Assembly (NCBI RefSeq): GCF_900156695.1
Contig: NZ_FTOM01000001.1
Coordinates: 434,001-498,000, forward strand
Length of the DNA: 64,000 bases
Direction of reading: 5' to 3'
From: Phaeovulum vinaykumarii
GTDB taxonomy: Bacteria > Pseudomonadota > Alphaproteobacteria > Rhodobacterales > Rhodobacteraceae
Part shown: piece after piece, positions 41,066-50,513 of the stretch
Layout of the letters: each line of letters begins with the position of its first letter
Position numbering within the stretch: the first letter of the stretch is position 1
Position numbers and translations under genes: made by a program
The notes under the pieces: generated by a model
The model's input: the letters and a program-made list of their open reading frames with translations, nothing else
What the model was told of the DNA's origin: nothing
The model's database searches: none

Positions 41066-41066
41066 G

Positions 41067-41100
41067 CCTTTCAGGGCCCCCTCGATGGGGGCCTGAAAGG
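41067..41100 (-). repeat. Second long hairpin with TCGAT loop at the MATE gene end (palindrome copy 3)
   Basis: CCTTTCAGG and CCTGAAAGG, then CCCCC and GGGGG around loop TCGAT, with one bulged G at 41076: 14 pairs. It covers the last codons and stop of the MATE gene and directly abuts the neighbouring 15-pair hairpin. Confidence 0.75.
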
Positions 41101-42453
41101 CGCGCCCGGCCCGATCGTGGGCAAAAGACGGGCCCCCGCGCGCGCCATCACGACCGTGCGCGCCCCGTTCAGCACCATCAGCGCCGCCCAAAGGCCATGA
41201 TTGCCGAAGACCGGCACCAGCACCGCCAGCGCCGCCACATAGATCAGCACCGATTGCAGCATCGCCTGGCGCATCTCGCGCGACCAAGTGGCGCCGATGA
41301 AGACGCCATCGAGCATCCACGCCCCGATCCCGATCAGGGGCGCGGCCACCAGCCAGGGCAGATAATCCCGCGCCTCGGCCCGGATCTCGGGCGCGGGCGT
41401 CATCACGTCGATCAACGCCCCACCCCCCAGCCCGAAGGCCAGCGCCAGCACCGCCGCCCCGCCCAGCCCCCAGAGCCCCGCGCGCAGACCCGCACGCACC
41501 ACGAAACCGCGGTCGCGCGCGCCCACGCCCGCGCCCACCAGCGCCTCGGCGGCAAAGGCGAACCCGTCCAGCGCATAGGCCGTGATCTCGAGAAACTGGA
41601 GCAGCACCTGATTGGCCGCAAGCCGCAGATCCCCCTGCCCCGCCCCCAGAAACAGGAAGGTCGTGAACGACAGCTGCAACAGCACCGAGCGGATCATGAT
41701 ATCGACATTGACCCGCAAGAGCCGCCCCCAGGCCGCCCGCGCGAATAGCCGCCCCCCCGCCGCCCATCCGGGCGCGGCAAAGGCATCGCGCGCCAGCCAC
41801 AGCGCCAGCGCCAGCCCCCCGATCTCGGCGATCAGGGTCGCCGCGGCCACACCCGTCACCCCCCAGCCGAGGCCCAGCACGAACAGCAGGTCCAGCCCCG
41901 CATTCGCGCCGTTCATCGCCAGCTGCAACACCAGCACCGCCCGCGTCCGCTCGAGCGCGATCAGCCAGCCCGTCAGCGCATAAAGCGCAATCGTCGCCGG
42001 CGCCCCCCAGATGCGCAGCCCCAGATAGGCGCGCGCCAGCGTCTCGACCTCGGCCGAGGCGGGCGCCAGCGCGAAGGCCGCATCGAAAAGCGCCCCCCGT
42101 GCCGCAATCAGGCACAGCCCCGCCGCCGCCGCGATCAGGAGCGCGCGCGCCAGACCCGCGCCCAGTTCGGCCGCATCGCCCGCGCCGCGCGCCTGCGCCA
42201 CAAGCCCGGTCGTGCCCATGCGCAGGAAGCCGAACACCCAATAGAGCGTCGCCAGGATCACCGCGCCGAGCCCCACCGCCCCGATGGGCGCCGCCGCCCC
42301 CATCTGGCCCACGACGGCCGTATCCACCGCGCCCAGGATCGGCACGGTGGCGTTCGAGGCCACGATGGGCAGCGCAATGCCCAGGATCCGCCCATGCCCC
42401 GGCCCGCGCAGGTCGTGCCCCCGCGCCGCAGCCGCCCCGGCTGGTTCCGTCAT
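41071..42453 (-). CDS. MATE-family efflux transporter (DinF-like)
   Basis: Cation-coupled multidrug or metabolite exporter of 460 residues with about twelve membrane segments in two similar halves. The start LGIALPIVASNATVPILGAVDTAVVGQMG is typical, with the Asp that DinF-like members use in the first helix bundle. The ATG at 42453 overlaps the stop of the upstream thioesterase gene by four bases. Two stacked long hairpins close the unit at the 3' end. Substrate is not predictable. Confidence 0.94.
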   Translation of the reverse strand: MTEPAGAAAARGHDLRGPGHGRILGIALPIVASNATVPILGAVDTAVVGQMGAAAPIGAVGLGAVILATLYWVFGFLRMGTTGLVAQARGAGDAAELGAGLARALLIAAAAGLCLIAARGALFDAAFALAPASAEVETLARAYLGLRIWGAPATIALYALTGWLIALERTRAVLVLQLAMNGANAGLDLLFVLGLGWGVTGVAAATLIAEIGGLALALWLARDAFAAPGWAAGGRLFARAAWGRLLRVNVDIMIRSVLLQLSFTTFLFLGAGQGDLRLAANQVLLQFLEITAYALDGFAFAAEALVGAGVGARDRGFVVRAGLRAGLWGLGGAAVLALAFGLGGGALIDVMTPAPEIRAEARDYLPWLVAAPLIGIGAWMLDGVFIGATWSREMRQAMLQSVLIYVAALAVLVPVFGNHGLWAALMVLNGARTVVMARAGARLLPTIGPGAPFRPPSRGP

Positions 42454-42995
42454 TTCCCGCCCGGTTCGGGAACCGTTTCGGGGCCCGAAACGTCAGGGCC
42501 CGGCATCAGGAAATGCCCCGTCGCCTGCGCGAAGAGACGCGCGCGATTGTCCTGCCAGGCTTCGACATGCACACTGGCATAGCGCCGCCCCGAGCGGTTG
42601 ATCCGCGCCCGCGCATAGGCATCGCGCGGCAACCCCGAACGCAGGTAATCCACGGTGAAGTCAATCGTCTTGGGCAGCCGCGGCAGATGCCCCGCCGCCA
42701 GCGCATCGGGCGTCAGACGCCCCTTCTCGAGATCCTCCCAGAGCGAGGCCCAGGCCAGTTCGACAATCGCCGTCACCTCGAGAAACGCCGCCGTCACCCC
42801 GCCATGCAGCGCCGGCAGCATCGGATTGCCGATCAGCTTGGCGTCATAGGGCAGCACCGCGGTCAGCTCGTCGCCGCGGCGTTCGAATTCGATGCCCAGA
42901 AAGCCGATATAGGGCACCCCGGCGACCAGCGCGCGCAACGCCCCGTCTCGCCGGGCCTTGACCACCTGAACGGGCTCGGGCTTGGGACGGGTCAT
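42450..42995 (-). CDS. Hotdog-fold thioesterase (PaaI-like), second of pair
   Basis: Acyl-CoA thioesterase-like protein of 181 residues. The hotdog domain shows LHGGVTAAFLEVTAIVEL (the HGG turn with the central helix), TIDFTVDYLRSGLPRDAYAR and a final SVHVEAWQDN strand. Members of this family use an Asp, Asn or Glu on the central helix; here E and T are near that position (FLEVTA). It overlaps its upstream neighbour and MATE by four bases each (ATGA), giving a tightly coupled three-gene unit. Substrate unknown. Confidence 0.88.
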   Translation of the reverse strand: MTRPKPEPVQVVKARRDGALRALVAGVPYIGFLGIEFERRGDELTAVLPYDAKLIGNPMLPALHGGVTAAFLEVTAIVELAWASLWEDLEKGRLTPDALAAGHLPRLPKTIDFTVDYLRSGLPRDAYARARINRSGRRYASVHVEAWQDNRARLFAQATGHFLMPGPDVSGPETVPEPGGK

Positions 42996-43483
42996 GCCGG
43001 GATCTCCAGATTGGCGGGCAGGGTCTCGAGGGTGAAGGCCCCGGTCGCGGCGGCCACGGGGCGGTCGTCGTCATCGTCATGCGCCCAGGCCCGCACGAAG
43101 GCGACCGTGCGCGTGACATGATAGCATTCGGCCCGCGCGCGGATGCGCTGGCCGGGCACGGCGGGGCGCATGTAGTCGATGCGCAGATCCAGCGTGGCCG
43201 TCCCCCCCGGCGTCGCCGGATGGCAGATCACCGCCGCCCCGCAGCAGGTGTCCATCAGCGCCGAGACCGCGCCGCCATGGATCACCCCGGTGTGGGGGTC
43301 GCCGACCAGACGCTCGTCCCAGGGCATGGAAATCTCGGCGCGGCCCGCGGCCATCGTGCCCAGCTGCATGCCCAGCGCCTGCGCATGCGGGATCGCGGAG
43401 ATGAAGGCCCGCGCCATCTCGAGCCGGGCCTCGGGCGTGAGCCGTGCAGCCATGTCAGAACCGGAACCGGTGGGTTCGCTCAT
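42992..43483 (-). CDS. Hotdog-fold thioesterase (PaaI-like), first of pair
   Basis: Acyl-CoA thioesterase-like protein of 163 residues with the PaaI pattern IHGGAVSALMDTCCGAAVI, TLDLRIDYMRPAVPGQRI, and a final ATGAFTL strand. The D in LMDTCC is at the usual catalytic place. The start at 43483 was chosen for its AGAAGAGG ribosome site. It heads the coupled unit thioesterase-thioesterase-MATE. The two thioesterases are related but not recent duplicates. Confidence 0.88.
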   Translation of the reverse strand: MSEPTGSGSDMAARLTPEARLEMARAFISAIPHAQALGMQLGTMAAGRAEISMPWDERLVGDPHTGVIHGGAVSALMDTCCGAAVICHPATPGGTATLDLRIDYMRPAVPGQRIRARAECYHVTRTVAFVRAWAHDDDDDRPVAAATGAFTLETLPANLEIPA

Positions 43484-43750
43484 CCGTGCCTCTTCTTGTT
43501 CTCGGGCGGTCGCCGCGGGACGGCCTCGGGACGGCCTCCGGGCCTCGGATAGCATCTCGGCGGCCGATCCTCCATGCTTCAAACCGTCGGGGCTTCAAGC
43601 CATCGGGCTTTGTATCCGCCGGGGGCCCCGACTATCCGCCCTCGGGCGTCCTCCGGCAAGAGCGTTTGCCGCCCTCCCCCAACCGCCATGCGCACTCCGC
43701 CTTGAGATGGCCCGCCGCCCGCGCTAGCCTTGCCGCCGGGAGGACGCCAC

Positions 43751-44137
43751 ATGGCCGATCGGCTCAATTTCAAGGAGATGTGCGCCCGTTTCGAGGTCAC
43801 GCCCCGGACGCTGCGCTATTACGAATATATCGAACTTCTCCGCCCCGAGAAGGAGGGCCGCGCGCGCTTCTATGGCCCGCGCGAGATCGCGCGGATGAAG
43901 CTGATCCTGCGCGGACGGCGGTTCGGCTTCAGCCTGGAAGAGATCCGCCAATGGCTTGAACTCTATGACAAGAAGGGCACGCGCGAGCAGTATCAGGTCT
44001 GGATCGAGATGGCCGACCGGCAACTGGCCGAACTGGCCCGGCAGCGCGACGAGCTGGACAGCGCCATTGCCGATCTCAAGAGCCTGCGCGACGAGACCAC
44101 CGAGATCCTGGCACGCGCGGAGGTGGACGCGGACTGA
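43751..44137 (+). CDS. MerR-family transcriptional regulator, first of pair
   Basis: DNA-binding regulator of 128 residues. The MerR helix-turn-helix and wing occupy residues 1-75 (FKEMCARFEVTPRTLRYYEY, then RGRRFGFSLEEIRQWLELYD), followed by a dimerising coiled coil (RQLAELARQRDELDSAIADL) and no effector domain or cysteines, unlike metal sensors. GGGAGG precedes the ATG at 43751. It is paralogous to the MerR gene 300 bases downstream and stands before a beta-oxidation operon, as do fatty-acid or branched-chain regulators of this family. Confidence 0.92.
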   Translation: MADRLNFKEMCARFEVTPRTLRYYEYIELLRPEKEGRARFYGPREIARMKLILRGRRFGFSLEEIRQWLELYDKKGTREQYQVWIEMADRQLAELARQRDELDSAIADLKSLRDETTEILARAEVDAD

Positions 44138-44441
44138 CCGCGCGCCGGCCCGGCGGACAACATGCGACCGGGGATCATGAGTCTCCGGGCGGATGCGTGT
44201 TGGCGACGAAAACCTGGCGCCGAGTGCGCGCCGGGCATGGGGCGACCGCCCCCCCTTCCGCCCGCTTCCGGCGCGCCCCGGCGACGGCGTTTTTCCCTGA
44301 CATGACGTCACCGGATCCGTGACGCCACGTTACAGTGACACATGCGTCAACTTTACCCCTATGTTCAGATCATGCGACGGAAAGGCCGCGTCCCTGCGTT
44401 AGCTTCGGACAACCCAAGGACACGGCTTCTCCCGAGGACAC
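44138..44441. promoter_or_regulatory. Region between the two MerR genes
   Basis: 304 bases with no gene. It contains TGACGTCA at 44303-44310, followed by repeated GTGAC and GTTACAGTGAC strings up to about 44340, and CTTTACCCCTA at 44351-44361. These short inverted motifs are plausible MerR operator and promoter material for the downstream regulator. The 11-base CTTTACCCCTA recurs at 50749-50759. Confidence 0.4.
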
Positions 44442-44840
44442 ATGATGATCAACGACGAGGTGATGACCATCCGCGAAATGTGCGACGCCTTCGAGGTGAC
44501 CCCGCGCACGCTTCGCTTCTACGAGGCCAAGGAATTGCTGGCCCCGATCCGTCTGGGGCAGAGACGGCTTTACACGCGCCGCGACCGGGCCCGTCTGAAG
44601 CTGATCCTCCGGGGGCGGCATTTCGGTTTCAGTCTCGAGGATATCCGCCAGCTTCTCGACCTTCACGACAGCGAGACCCTGCGCCCGACGCAGCTGCCCC
44701 GCACCATCGAGAAGGCCCGCGAACGGCTGGCGGAGATGCAGGCCCAGCGCGACATGCTGGCCCAGCTGATCCACGAGTTGATCGCAGAGATCGAGTGGGG
44801 CGAGGCCCAGGTGGCCCGCACCCGAAGCAAGACCGGCTGA
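44442..44840 (+). CDS. MerR-family transcriptional regulator, second of pair
   Basis: Regulator of 132 residues, clearly paralogous to the MerR protein just upstream (shared EMC..FEVTPRTLR.YE and KLILRGR.FGFSLE.IRQ). Its C-terminal coiled coil (RERLAEMQAQRDMLAQLI) differs. Two adjacent ATGs (44442, 44445) follow GAGGA; the first is taken. It ends 63 bases before the acyl-CoA dehydrogenase gene, so it is likely the local regulator of the beta-oxidation operon. Heterodimers with its paralogue are possible. Confidence 0.92.
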   Translation: MMINDEVMTIREMCDAFEVTPRTLRFYEAKELLAPIRLGQRRLYTRRDRARLKLILRGRHFGFSLEDIRQLLDLHDSETLRPTQLPRTIEKARERLAEMQAQRDMLAQLIHELIAEIEWGEAQVARTRSKTG

Positions 44841-44903
44841 GGCGCGCGGCATCAGGGCAGGAGGGCCCTTTCCGCGTTTCGGCCAAACGAGGGAGGAAGA
44901 CCC

Positions 44904-46679
44904 ATGCCGTCCTACAAGGCGCCGCTGCGCGACCTGGATTTCGTGCTGCACGACGTGCTGCATGCCGATGCCGAGCCCGCCGCCGAAGCGGCCGGGATCG
45001 ACCGCGAGACCGCGCAGGCGGTGATGGAAGCGGCCGGCAAGCTCTGCGAGGAGGTGCTGGCCCCGCTCAACCGTGCCGGCGACACCGAAGGCTGCCGGCT
45101 GGAAGACGGCCAGGTGCGCACGCCCGCAGGCTTCCGCGCGGCCTTCGAGACGGTGCGCGAGGGCGGCTGGACCGCGCTGGACTGCGACCCCGAATGGGGC
45201 GGCCAGGGCATGCCCTATGCGCTGTTCTCGGCGGTGGGCGAGATGCTCGTGTCGTCGAACATGGCCTTCAACATGTATCAGGGGCTGACGCATGGCGCCT
45301 ATTCGGCCATTGCCGCGCATGGCACGCCCGAACAGAAGGCGCTCTATCTGCCGCGGCTGACCTCGTGCGAATGGACCGGCACCATGAACCTGACCGAGCC
45401 CCATTGCGGCACGGATCTGGGCATGATGCGCACCCGCGCCGAACCGCAGGACGACGGCAGCTATCGCATCACCGGGCAGAAGATCTTCATCTCGGCGGGC
45501 GATCACGACCTGGCCGAGAACATCATCCACCTGGTGCTGGCGCGCGCGCCGGGCGGCGGCGCGGGCACGCGCGGCGTGTCGCTGTTCATCGTGCCCAAGT
45601 TCCTGCCCGATGCGGACGGAAACCCTGGCGCGCGCAATGCCGTGTCGGTGGGCAAGCTCGAGCACAAGATGGGCATCCACGGCTCGGCCACCTGCGTGAT
45701 GGATTACGACGGCGCCACGGGCTTCCTGCTGGGCGATCTGCACAAGGGCATGCGCGCCATGTTCACCATGATGAACGACGCGCGACTGGGCGTGGGCCTT
45801 CAGGGCTATGCCGTGGCCGAAGTGGCCGCGCAGAACGCCGTTCTCTATGCCCACGAGCGCCTTCAGGGCCGCGCGGTGGGCACGCCGGCCAATCCCGACG
45901 GGCCGGCCGATCCGCTGATCGTGCATCCCGACATCCGCCGCACGCTGATGGATCTGCGCGCCTTCACCGAAGGGGCGCGGGCGCTGACGCTGTGGGGCGC
46001 GACGATGATCGACCGCGCCCGCAGCGGCGAGGAGACCGCCGCCGACGAGATGATCGGCCTGCTGACCCCGGTCATCAAGGGCTTCCTGACCGACCGCGGC
46101 TTCGACGCGGCCGTGGCCGCCCAGCAGGTCTGGGGCGGGCATGGCTACATCGAGGAAAACGGGATGTCGCAATTCGTCCGCGACGCCCGCATCGCCATGA
46201 TCTACGAGGGCGCCAACGGCGTGCAGGCGCTCGACCTGGTGGGGCGCAAGCTGGGCGCGGGCTCGGGCCGCGCGATCATGGCCTTCTTCGAGGAGATCAA
46301 GACCTTCCTCAAGGAGAATGCCGACAATGCCGATCTGGCCGATGTCCTGGGCGCGCTCAAGGCCGGCTCGAAGGATCTCCAGACCGCGGCGATGGCCTTC
46401 CTCGAGGGCGCGCAGAAAGACCCCGAGGGCGTGCTGTCGGGGGCCACGGATTTCCTGCATCTCTTCGGCCATGTCTGTCTGGGCTACATGTGGGCGCGCA
46501 TGGCGCTGGTGGCGCAGGCGCAGCTGGCCGCGGGGACGGGCGACGCCGCCTTCCTGAACGCCAAGATCGTGACCGCGCGGCACTGGGCCACCCGTCACAT
46601 GCCGATGACCGCCGTCCATCTGGCGCGCATCCGCACCGCCGGGCAGACCGTCATGGCGCTGCCGCCCGAGGCGTTCTAA
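44904..46679 (+). CDS. Acyl-CoA dehydrogenase, long form (DmdC/FadE-like)
   Basis: FAD enzyme catalysing alpha-beta desaturation of acyl-CoA. The 591-residue protein has the usual N-terminal helical, middle beta ([20 protein letters not shown]) and C-terminal helical domains, the catalytic glutamate E435 in [13 protein letters not shown], plus an extra ~120-residue C-terminal domain. This is the layout of the DmdC (3-methylmercaptopropionyl-CoA) and related long-form dehydrogenases. The neighbours, thiolase and FadB-like fusion, favour general fatty-acid oxidation, but the DMSP-related role is not excluded. GGGAGGAAG precedes the ATG. Confidence 0.93.
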   Translation: MPSYKAPLRDLDFVLHDVLHADAEPAAEAAGIDRETAQAVMEAAGKLCEEVLAPLNRAGDTEGCRLEDGQVRTPAGFRAAFETVREGGWTALDCDPEWGGQGMPYALFSAVGEMLVSSNMAFNMYQGLTHGAYSAIAAHGTPEQKALYLPRLTSCEWTGTMNLTEPHCGTDLGMMRTRAEPQDDGSYRITGQKIFISAGDHDLAENIIHLVLARAPGGGAGTRGVSLFIVPKFLPDADGNPGARNAVSVGKLEHKMGIHGSATCVMDYDGATGFLLGDLHKGMRAMFTMMNDARLGVGLQGYAVAEVAAQNAVLYAHERLQGRAVGTPANPDGPADPLIVHPDIRRTLMDLRAFTEGARALTLWGATMIDRARSGEETAADEMIGLLTPVIKGFLTDRGFDAAVAAQQVWGGHGYIEENGMSQFVRDARIAMIYEGANGVQALDLVGRKLGAGSGRAIMAFFEEIKTFLKENADNADLADVLGALKAGSKDLQTAAMAFLEGAQKDPEGVLSGATDFLHLFGHVCLGYMWARMALVAQAQLAAGTGDAAFLNAKIVTARHWATRHMPMTAVHLARIRTAGQTVMALPPEAF

Positions 46680-46715
46680 CCTTCGGGCCGACAACGACCC
46701 GAGACGGAGAGACGA

Positions 46716-46928
46716 ATGCCCAAGCGCCTGCGCCTGACCCGCCGCTTCCCGGTGGCTCTGACCAATGATGCCTATCGGCGGCTTCATGCCTTTGCCGCCG
46801 AGGCCGGTCTGAGCGTGGACGAGGCCTTGAGCTTCCTGTTCGAGCATTTCGGCTCGGTCACGGACAGCGACAACCTGACCCACAGGCTGCGTCTGTTCCG
46901 GGCCGAGCTCGAGGACCGCAAACGCTGA
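46716..46928 (+). CDS. Small ribbon-helix-helix-like protein
   Basis: A 70-residue basic protein. A short strand (LRLTRRFPVAL) followed by two helices (NDAYRRLHAFAAEAGLSVDEALSFLFEHFG) suggests a ribbon-helix-helix-like DNA-binding fold, but similarity is only by eye. GGAGAG precedes the ATG. It sits between the acyl-CoA dehydrogenase (37 bases) and thiolase (43 bases) genes and is certainly cotranscribed. Function unknown; a regulator of the operon is one idea. Confidence 0.75.
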   Translation: MPKRLRLTRRFPVALTNDAYRRLHAFAAEAGLSVDEALSFLFEHFGSVTDSDNLTHRLRLFRAELEDRKR

Positions 46929-46970
46929 CCGCCCCCAAGGCGCGGTCGGAAAGACACCTTCAGGGGGGAC

Positions 46971-48185
46971 ATGATGACCCAAGCCTTCATCTATGACGCG
47001 ATCCGCAGCCCGCGCGCCAAGGGCCGGCCCGACGGCGGCCTGCACGAGGTGACGTCGCTGGCGATCTCGGCGCGCATTCTCGATGCGCTGGCCGACCGCA
47101 ACGGCCTGTCCGGCCCGGTGATCGAGGACGTGATCTGGGGCAATGCCACGCAGGTGGCCGAACAGGGCGGGTGCCTGGCGCGGTCGGCGGTGCTGGCCTC
47201 GGGGCTTGACGAACGCATCCCCGGCCTGTCGATCAACCGCTTCTGCGCCTCGGGCCTCGAGGCGGTGATGCTGGCCTCGGCGCAGGTGCAGGGCGGCCTG
47301 GGCGAAGGCTATATCGCCGGCGGCGTCGAGATGATGTCGCGCGTGGCGATGGGCTCGGACGGGGCGGCGATCGCGGTCGATCCGATGCTGGCGATGAAGC
47401 GCCATTTCGTGCCGCAGGGCATCTCGGCCGACCTGATCGCCACGCTCTACGGCATCACCCGCGAAGACGCCGACGCGCTGGCCGTCGAAAGCCAGCGCCG
47501 CGCCGCGCAGGCCATCGCCGAGGGCCGCTTTGCCCGCTCGATCGTGCCGATCCGCGACCAGAACGGGCTGGTGATCTGCGCGCGCGACGAACACCCCCGC
47601 CCCGAGACCACCACCGAGACGCTGGCCGCGCTGCGCCCCAGCTTCAAGGACATGGGCGAGCAGATGCCCGGCTTCGACAAGGTGGCGCTGCTGCGCTATC
47701 CGCAGCTCGAGCGGATCGAACACATCCACCACGCCGGCAATTCCTCGGGCATCGTCGATGGCGCGGCCGCGGTCCTTGTCGGCTCGGAAGGGTTCGGCTC
47801 CGCCCGGGGGCTGAAGCCGCGCGCGCGCATCCGGGCGATGGCGCGGGTGGGCACCGAACCCACCGTCATGCTGACCGGCCCCGTCCCCGCGACCGAGCGC
47901 GTCCTGGCCGCCGCCGGCATGCAGATCGGCGACATCGACCATTTCGAGGTCAACGAGGCCTTCGCCTCGGTGGTGCTGCGCTTCATCCAGGCCTTCGACG
48001 TGGACCCCGCGCGCGTCAACCCCTGCGGCGGCGCCATCGCGCTGGGCCACCCGCTGGGCGCAACCGGCGCCATGCTGATCGGCACCGCGCTCGACGAGCT
48101 GGAACGCACCGGCAAGGAAACCGCGCTGGTCACGCTGTGCGTCGCCTCGGGGATGGGGGCGGCCGTCGTCCTCGAACGGGTGTGA
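46971..48185 (+). CDS. fadA: Acetyl-CoA acyltransferase (thiolase)
   Basis: Thiolytic cleavage of 3-ketoacyl-CoA, last step of beta-oxidation. The 404-residue enzyme has nucleophile C92 in SINRFCASGLEAV, NEAFASVVLRF, the His in GGAIALGHPLGATGA and the second Cys in VTLCVASGMG. The partner multifunctional enzyme follows 165 bases downstream. GGGGGG lies before the ATG pair at 46971/46974. Degradative thiolase is favoured over acetoacetyl-CoA thiolase by context. Confidence 0.94.
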   Translation: MMTQAFIYDAIRSPRAKGRPDGGLHEVTSLAISARILDALADRNGLSGPVIEDVIWGNATQVAEQGGCLARSAVLASGLDERIPGLSINRFCASGLEAVMLASAQVQGGLGEGYIAGGVEMMSRVAMGSDGAAIAVDPMLAMKRHFVPQGISADLIATLYGITREDADALAVESQRRAAQAIAEGRFARSIVPIRDQNGLVICARDEHPRPETTTETLAALRPSFKDMGEQMPGFDKVALLRYPQLERIEHIHHAGNSSGIVDGAAAVLVGSEGFGSARGLKPRARIRAMARVGTEPTVMLTGPVPATERVLAAAGMQIGDIDHFEVNEAFASVVLRFIQAFDVDPARVNPCGGAIALGHPLGATGAMLIGTALDELERTGKETALVTLCVASGMGAAVVLERV

Positions 48186-48350
48186 CGGCCCGCCCCGCCC
48201 GCCGCCTTCCGGCCCCCGGCGCCCCCCTGCCGGCCCGGACGGCCTTCATCATCCATTCCGGTTCCGGCCCGCAGGCCGGGACCACGGCCCGAGGGGCCGC
48301 ATTCACGCACAAGGACGGCCGCCGCCCCCGCGCGGCCGAGGGAGAGGAAA

Positions 48351-50513
48351 ATGGCTGAGTTCACCTGCACCACCGACGCCCGCGGCGTGGCCACGATCAC
48401 CTGGGACGTGCCGGGCAAATCCATGAACGTGCTGTCTCTGACCGGTCTGGCCGAGCTGGACGCGCATGTCGACGCCTGCCTGGCCGATCCGGCCGTCAAG
48501 GGCATCGTCATCACCTCGGGCAAGCCCGATTTCGCCGGCGGCATGGACCTGAACGTCATCGCCCGGATGAAGGCCGATGCCGGCGACGACCCGGCGCGCG
48601 GGCTCTTCGAGGGGATCATGAAGATGCATGGCGTGCTGCGCAAGATCGAGCGCGCCGGCATCGACCCCAAGAGCCTGACCGGCGGCAAGCCCATCGCCGC
48701 CGCCCTGCCCGGCACCGCGCTGGGGATCGGCTATGAGCTGCCGCTGGCCTGCCACCGGATCTTCGCGGCCCCGAACCCCAAGGCCAAGATCGGCCTGCCC
48801 GAGATCAAGGTGGGCATCTTCCCCGGCGCCGGCGGCACCACGCGGCTGTCGCGCAAGCTGGGGCCGCTTCAGGCCGCGCCCTTCCTGCTGGAGGGCAAGC
48901 TTCTCGATCCGAAATCGGCGGTGTCCGCGCAGCTGATCGACGAGCTGGCCGACGACCCGGTGGCCGCGGCCGCCGAATGGGTGCTTTCGAACCCCGATAT
49001 CGTCAAGCCCTGGGACCGCAAGGGCTGGAAGCTGCCCGGCGGCGCGCCCTATACCCCCGGCGGCTTCATGACCTTCGTCGGCGCCTCGGCGATGGTGTCG
49101 GGCAAGACCGCGGGCGTCTATCCGGCGGCCAAGGCGCTGCTGGGCGCGGTCTACGAAGGCGCGCTGGTGCCCTTTGACACCGCTCTGCGCATCGAGGCGC
49201 GGGCCTTCGTGTCGGTGCTGATGGAGCCCTCCTCGGCGGCGATGATCCGCACGCTCTTCATCAACAAGGAGGCGCTCGAGAAGGGCGCGCGCCGGCCCGA
49301 CGTGCCCCCCTCGACGCTGACGCGGCTCGGCGTGCTGGGCGCGGGCATGATGGGCGCGGGCATCGCGCAGGTGGCCGCGCAGGCGGGCCTGGACGTGGTG
49401 CTGATCGACGCGACCGCGGAAGCCGCCGAACGCGGCAAGGCCGGTATCGCCAAGGCCTTTGACAAGTCGGTCTCGCGCGGGAAGATGACGCCCGAGAAGC
49501 GCGACGCGATCCTGGCGCGCATCACCGCCACCGCCGATTACGCGGCCCTTGCGGGGGCCGAGCTGGTGGTCGAGGCGGTCTTCGAAGACCCCGCCGTCAA
49601 GGCCGATGTCACCGCCCGCGCCGAGGCCGTGCTGGCCCCCGACGCGATCTTCGCCACCAATACCTCGACCCTGCCGATCTCGGATCTGGCGCGGGCCTCG
49701 GCGCGCCCCGAACGCTTCATCGGCATCCACTTCTTCAGCCCGGTGGACAAGATGCTGCTGGTCGAGATCATCAAGGGCCGCGAGACGGGCGACGCCGCCG
49801 TGGCGATGGCGCTCGATTTCGTGCGCCGCATCCGCAAGACCCCGATCGTGGTCGAGGATGCGCGCTTCTTCTACGCCAACCGCTGCATCATCCCCTATAT
49901 CAACGAGGGCATCCGCATGATCGGCGAGGGCGTGGCCCCGGCGCTGATCGAGAATGCCGCGCGCATGCTGGGGATGCCGGTCGGGCCGCTGCAACTGGTC
50001 GACGAGACCTCGCTGGAGCTGGGCGTGAAGATCGCGCGCGCCACCCGCGCCGCCTTGGGCGCGGCTTATCCCGACGATGCGGTCGATGCGGTGATCTTCC
50101 CCATGGCCGAGGCCGGGCGTCTGGGCCGCAAGGCCGGCGCGGGGTTCTATGAGTACACCGACGGCAAGCGCACCGGCCTGTGGGAAGGCGTGTCCGACGA
50201 CTGGCCGCGCGCGCCCGAACAGCCTGACGTGCACGAGGTGATGGACCGGCTGCTGTATATTCAGGTGCTCGAGGCCTTGCGGGCGCTGGAACAGGGCGTG
50301 CTGCGCGACATCCGCGAAGGCGATGTGGCCGCGATCCTGGGCTGGGGCTTCGCGCCCTGGTCGGGCGGCCCCTTCTCCTGGGTGGACCGGATCGGCGCCA
50401 AGGCGGCGCTGGCGCGCTGCGCGGCGCTGGCCGCGCGCCACGGGCCGCGCTTTGCCCCGCCCGCGCTTCTGGCCGAGAAGGCCGCGCAATCGGAAAGCTT
50501 CTACGCCGCCTGA
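48351..50513 (+). CDS. fadB: 3-hydroxyacyl-CoA dehydrogenase / enoyl-CoA hydratase fusion (FadB/FadJ-like)
   Basis: Multifunctional beta-oxidation enzyme of 720 residues. The N-terminal crotonase domain has both catalytic glutamates (GYELPL and LPEIKVGIFPGAGG). The NAD-binding dehydrogenase domain starts at about 325 with LGVLGAGMMGAGIAQVAA and has the catalytic IGIHFFSPVDKM, followed by two C-terminal dehydrogenase domains. The ATG at 48351 follows GGGAGAGG. It completes the operon started by the acyl-CoA dehydrogenase. A terminator hairpin lies downstream. Confidence 0.95.
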   Translation: MAEFTCTTDARGVATITWDVPGKSMNVLSLTGLAELDAHVDACLADPAVKGIVITSGKPDFAGGMDLNVIARMKADAGDDPARGLFEGIMKMHGVLRKIERAGIDPKSLTGGKPIAAALPGTALGIGYELPLACHRIFAAPNPKAKIGLPEIKVGIFPGAGGTTRLSRKLGPLQAAPFLLEGKLLDPKSAVSAQLIDELADDPVAAAAEWVLSNPDIVKPWDRKGWKLPGGAPYTPGGFMTFVGASAMVSGKTAGVYPAAKALLGAVYEGALVPFDTALRIEARAFVSVLMEPSSAAMIRTLFINKEALEKGARRPDVPPSTLTRLGVLGAGMMGAGIAQVAAQAGLDVVLIDATAEAAERGKAGIAKAFDKSVSRGKMTPEKRDAILARITATADYAALAGAELVVEAVFEDPAVKADVTARAEAVLAPDAIFATNTSTLPISDLARASARPERFIGIHFFSPVDKMLLVEIIKGRETGDAAVAMALDFVRRIRKTPIVVEDARFFYANRCIIPYINEGIRMIGEGVAPALIENAARMLGMPVGPLQLVDETSLELGVKIARATRAALGAAYPDDAVDAVIFPMAEAGRLGRKAGAGFYEYTDGKRTGLWEGVSDDWPRAPEQPDVHEVMDRLLYIQVLEALRALEQGVLRDIREGDVAAILGWGFAPWSGGPFSWVDRIGAKAALARCAALAARHGPRFAPPALLAEKAAQSESFYAA

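Noticed and set aside
44370-48050. 1226-residue minus-strand frame across the beta-oxidation genes
   Set aside because: It lies opposite recognisable MerR, dehydrogenase and thiolase genes; high GC removes stops from the mirror frame.
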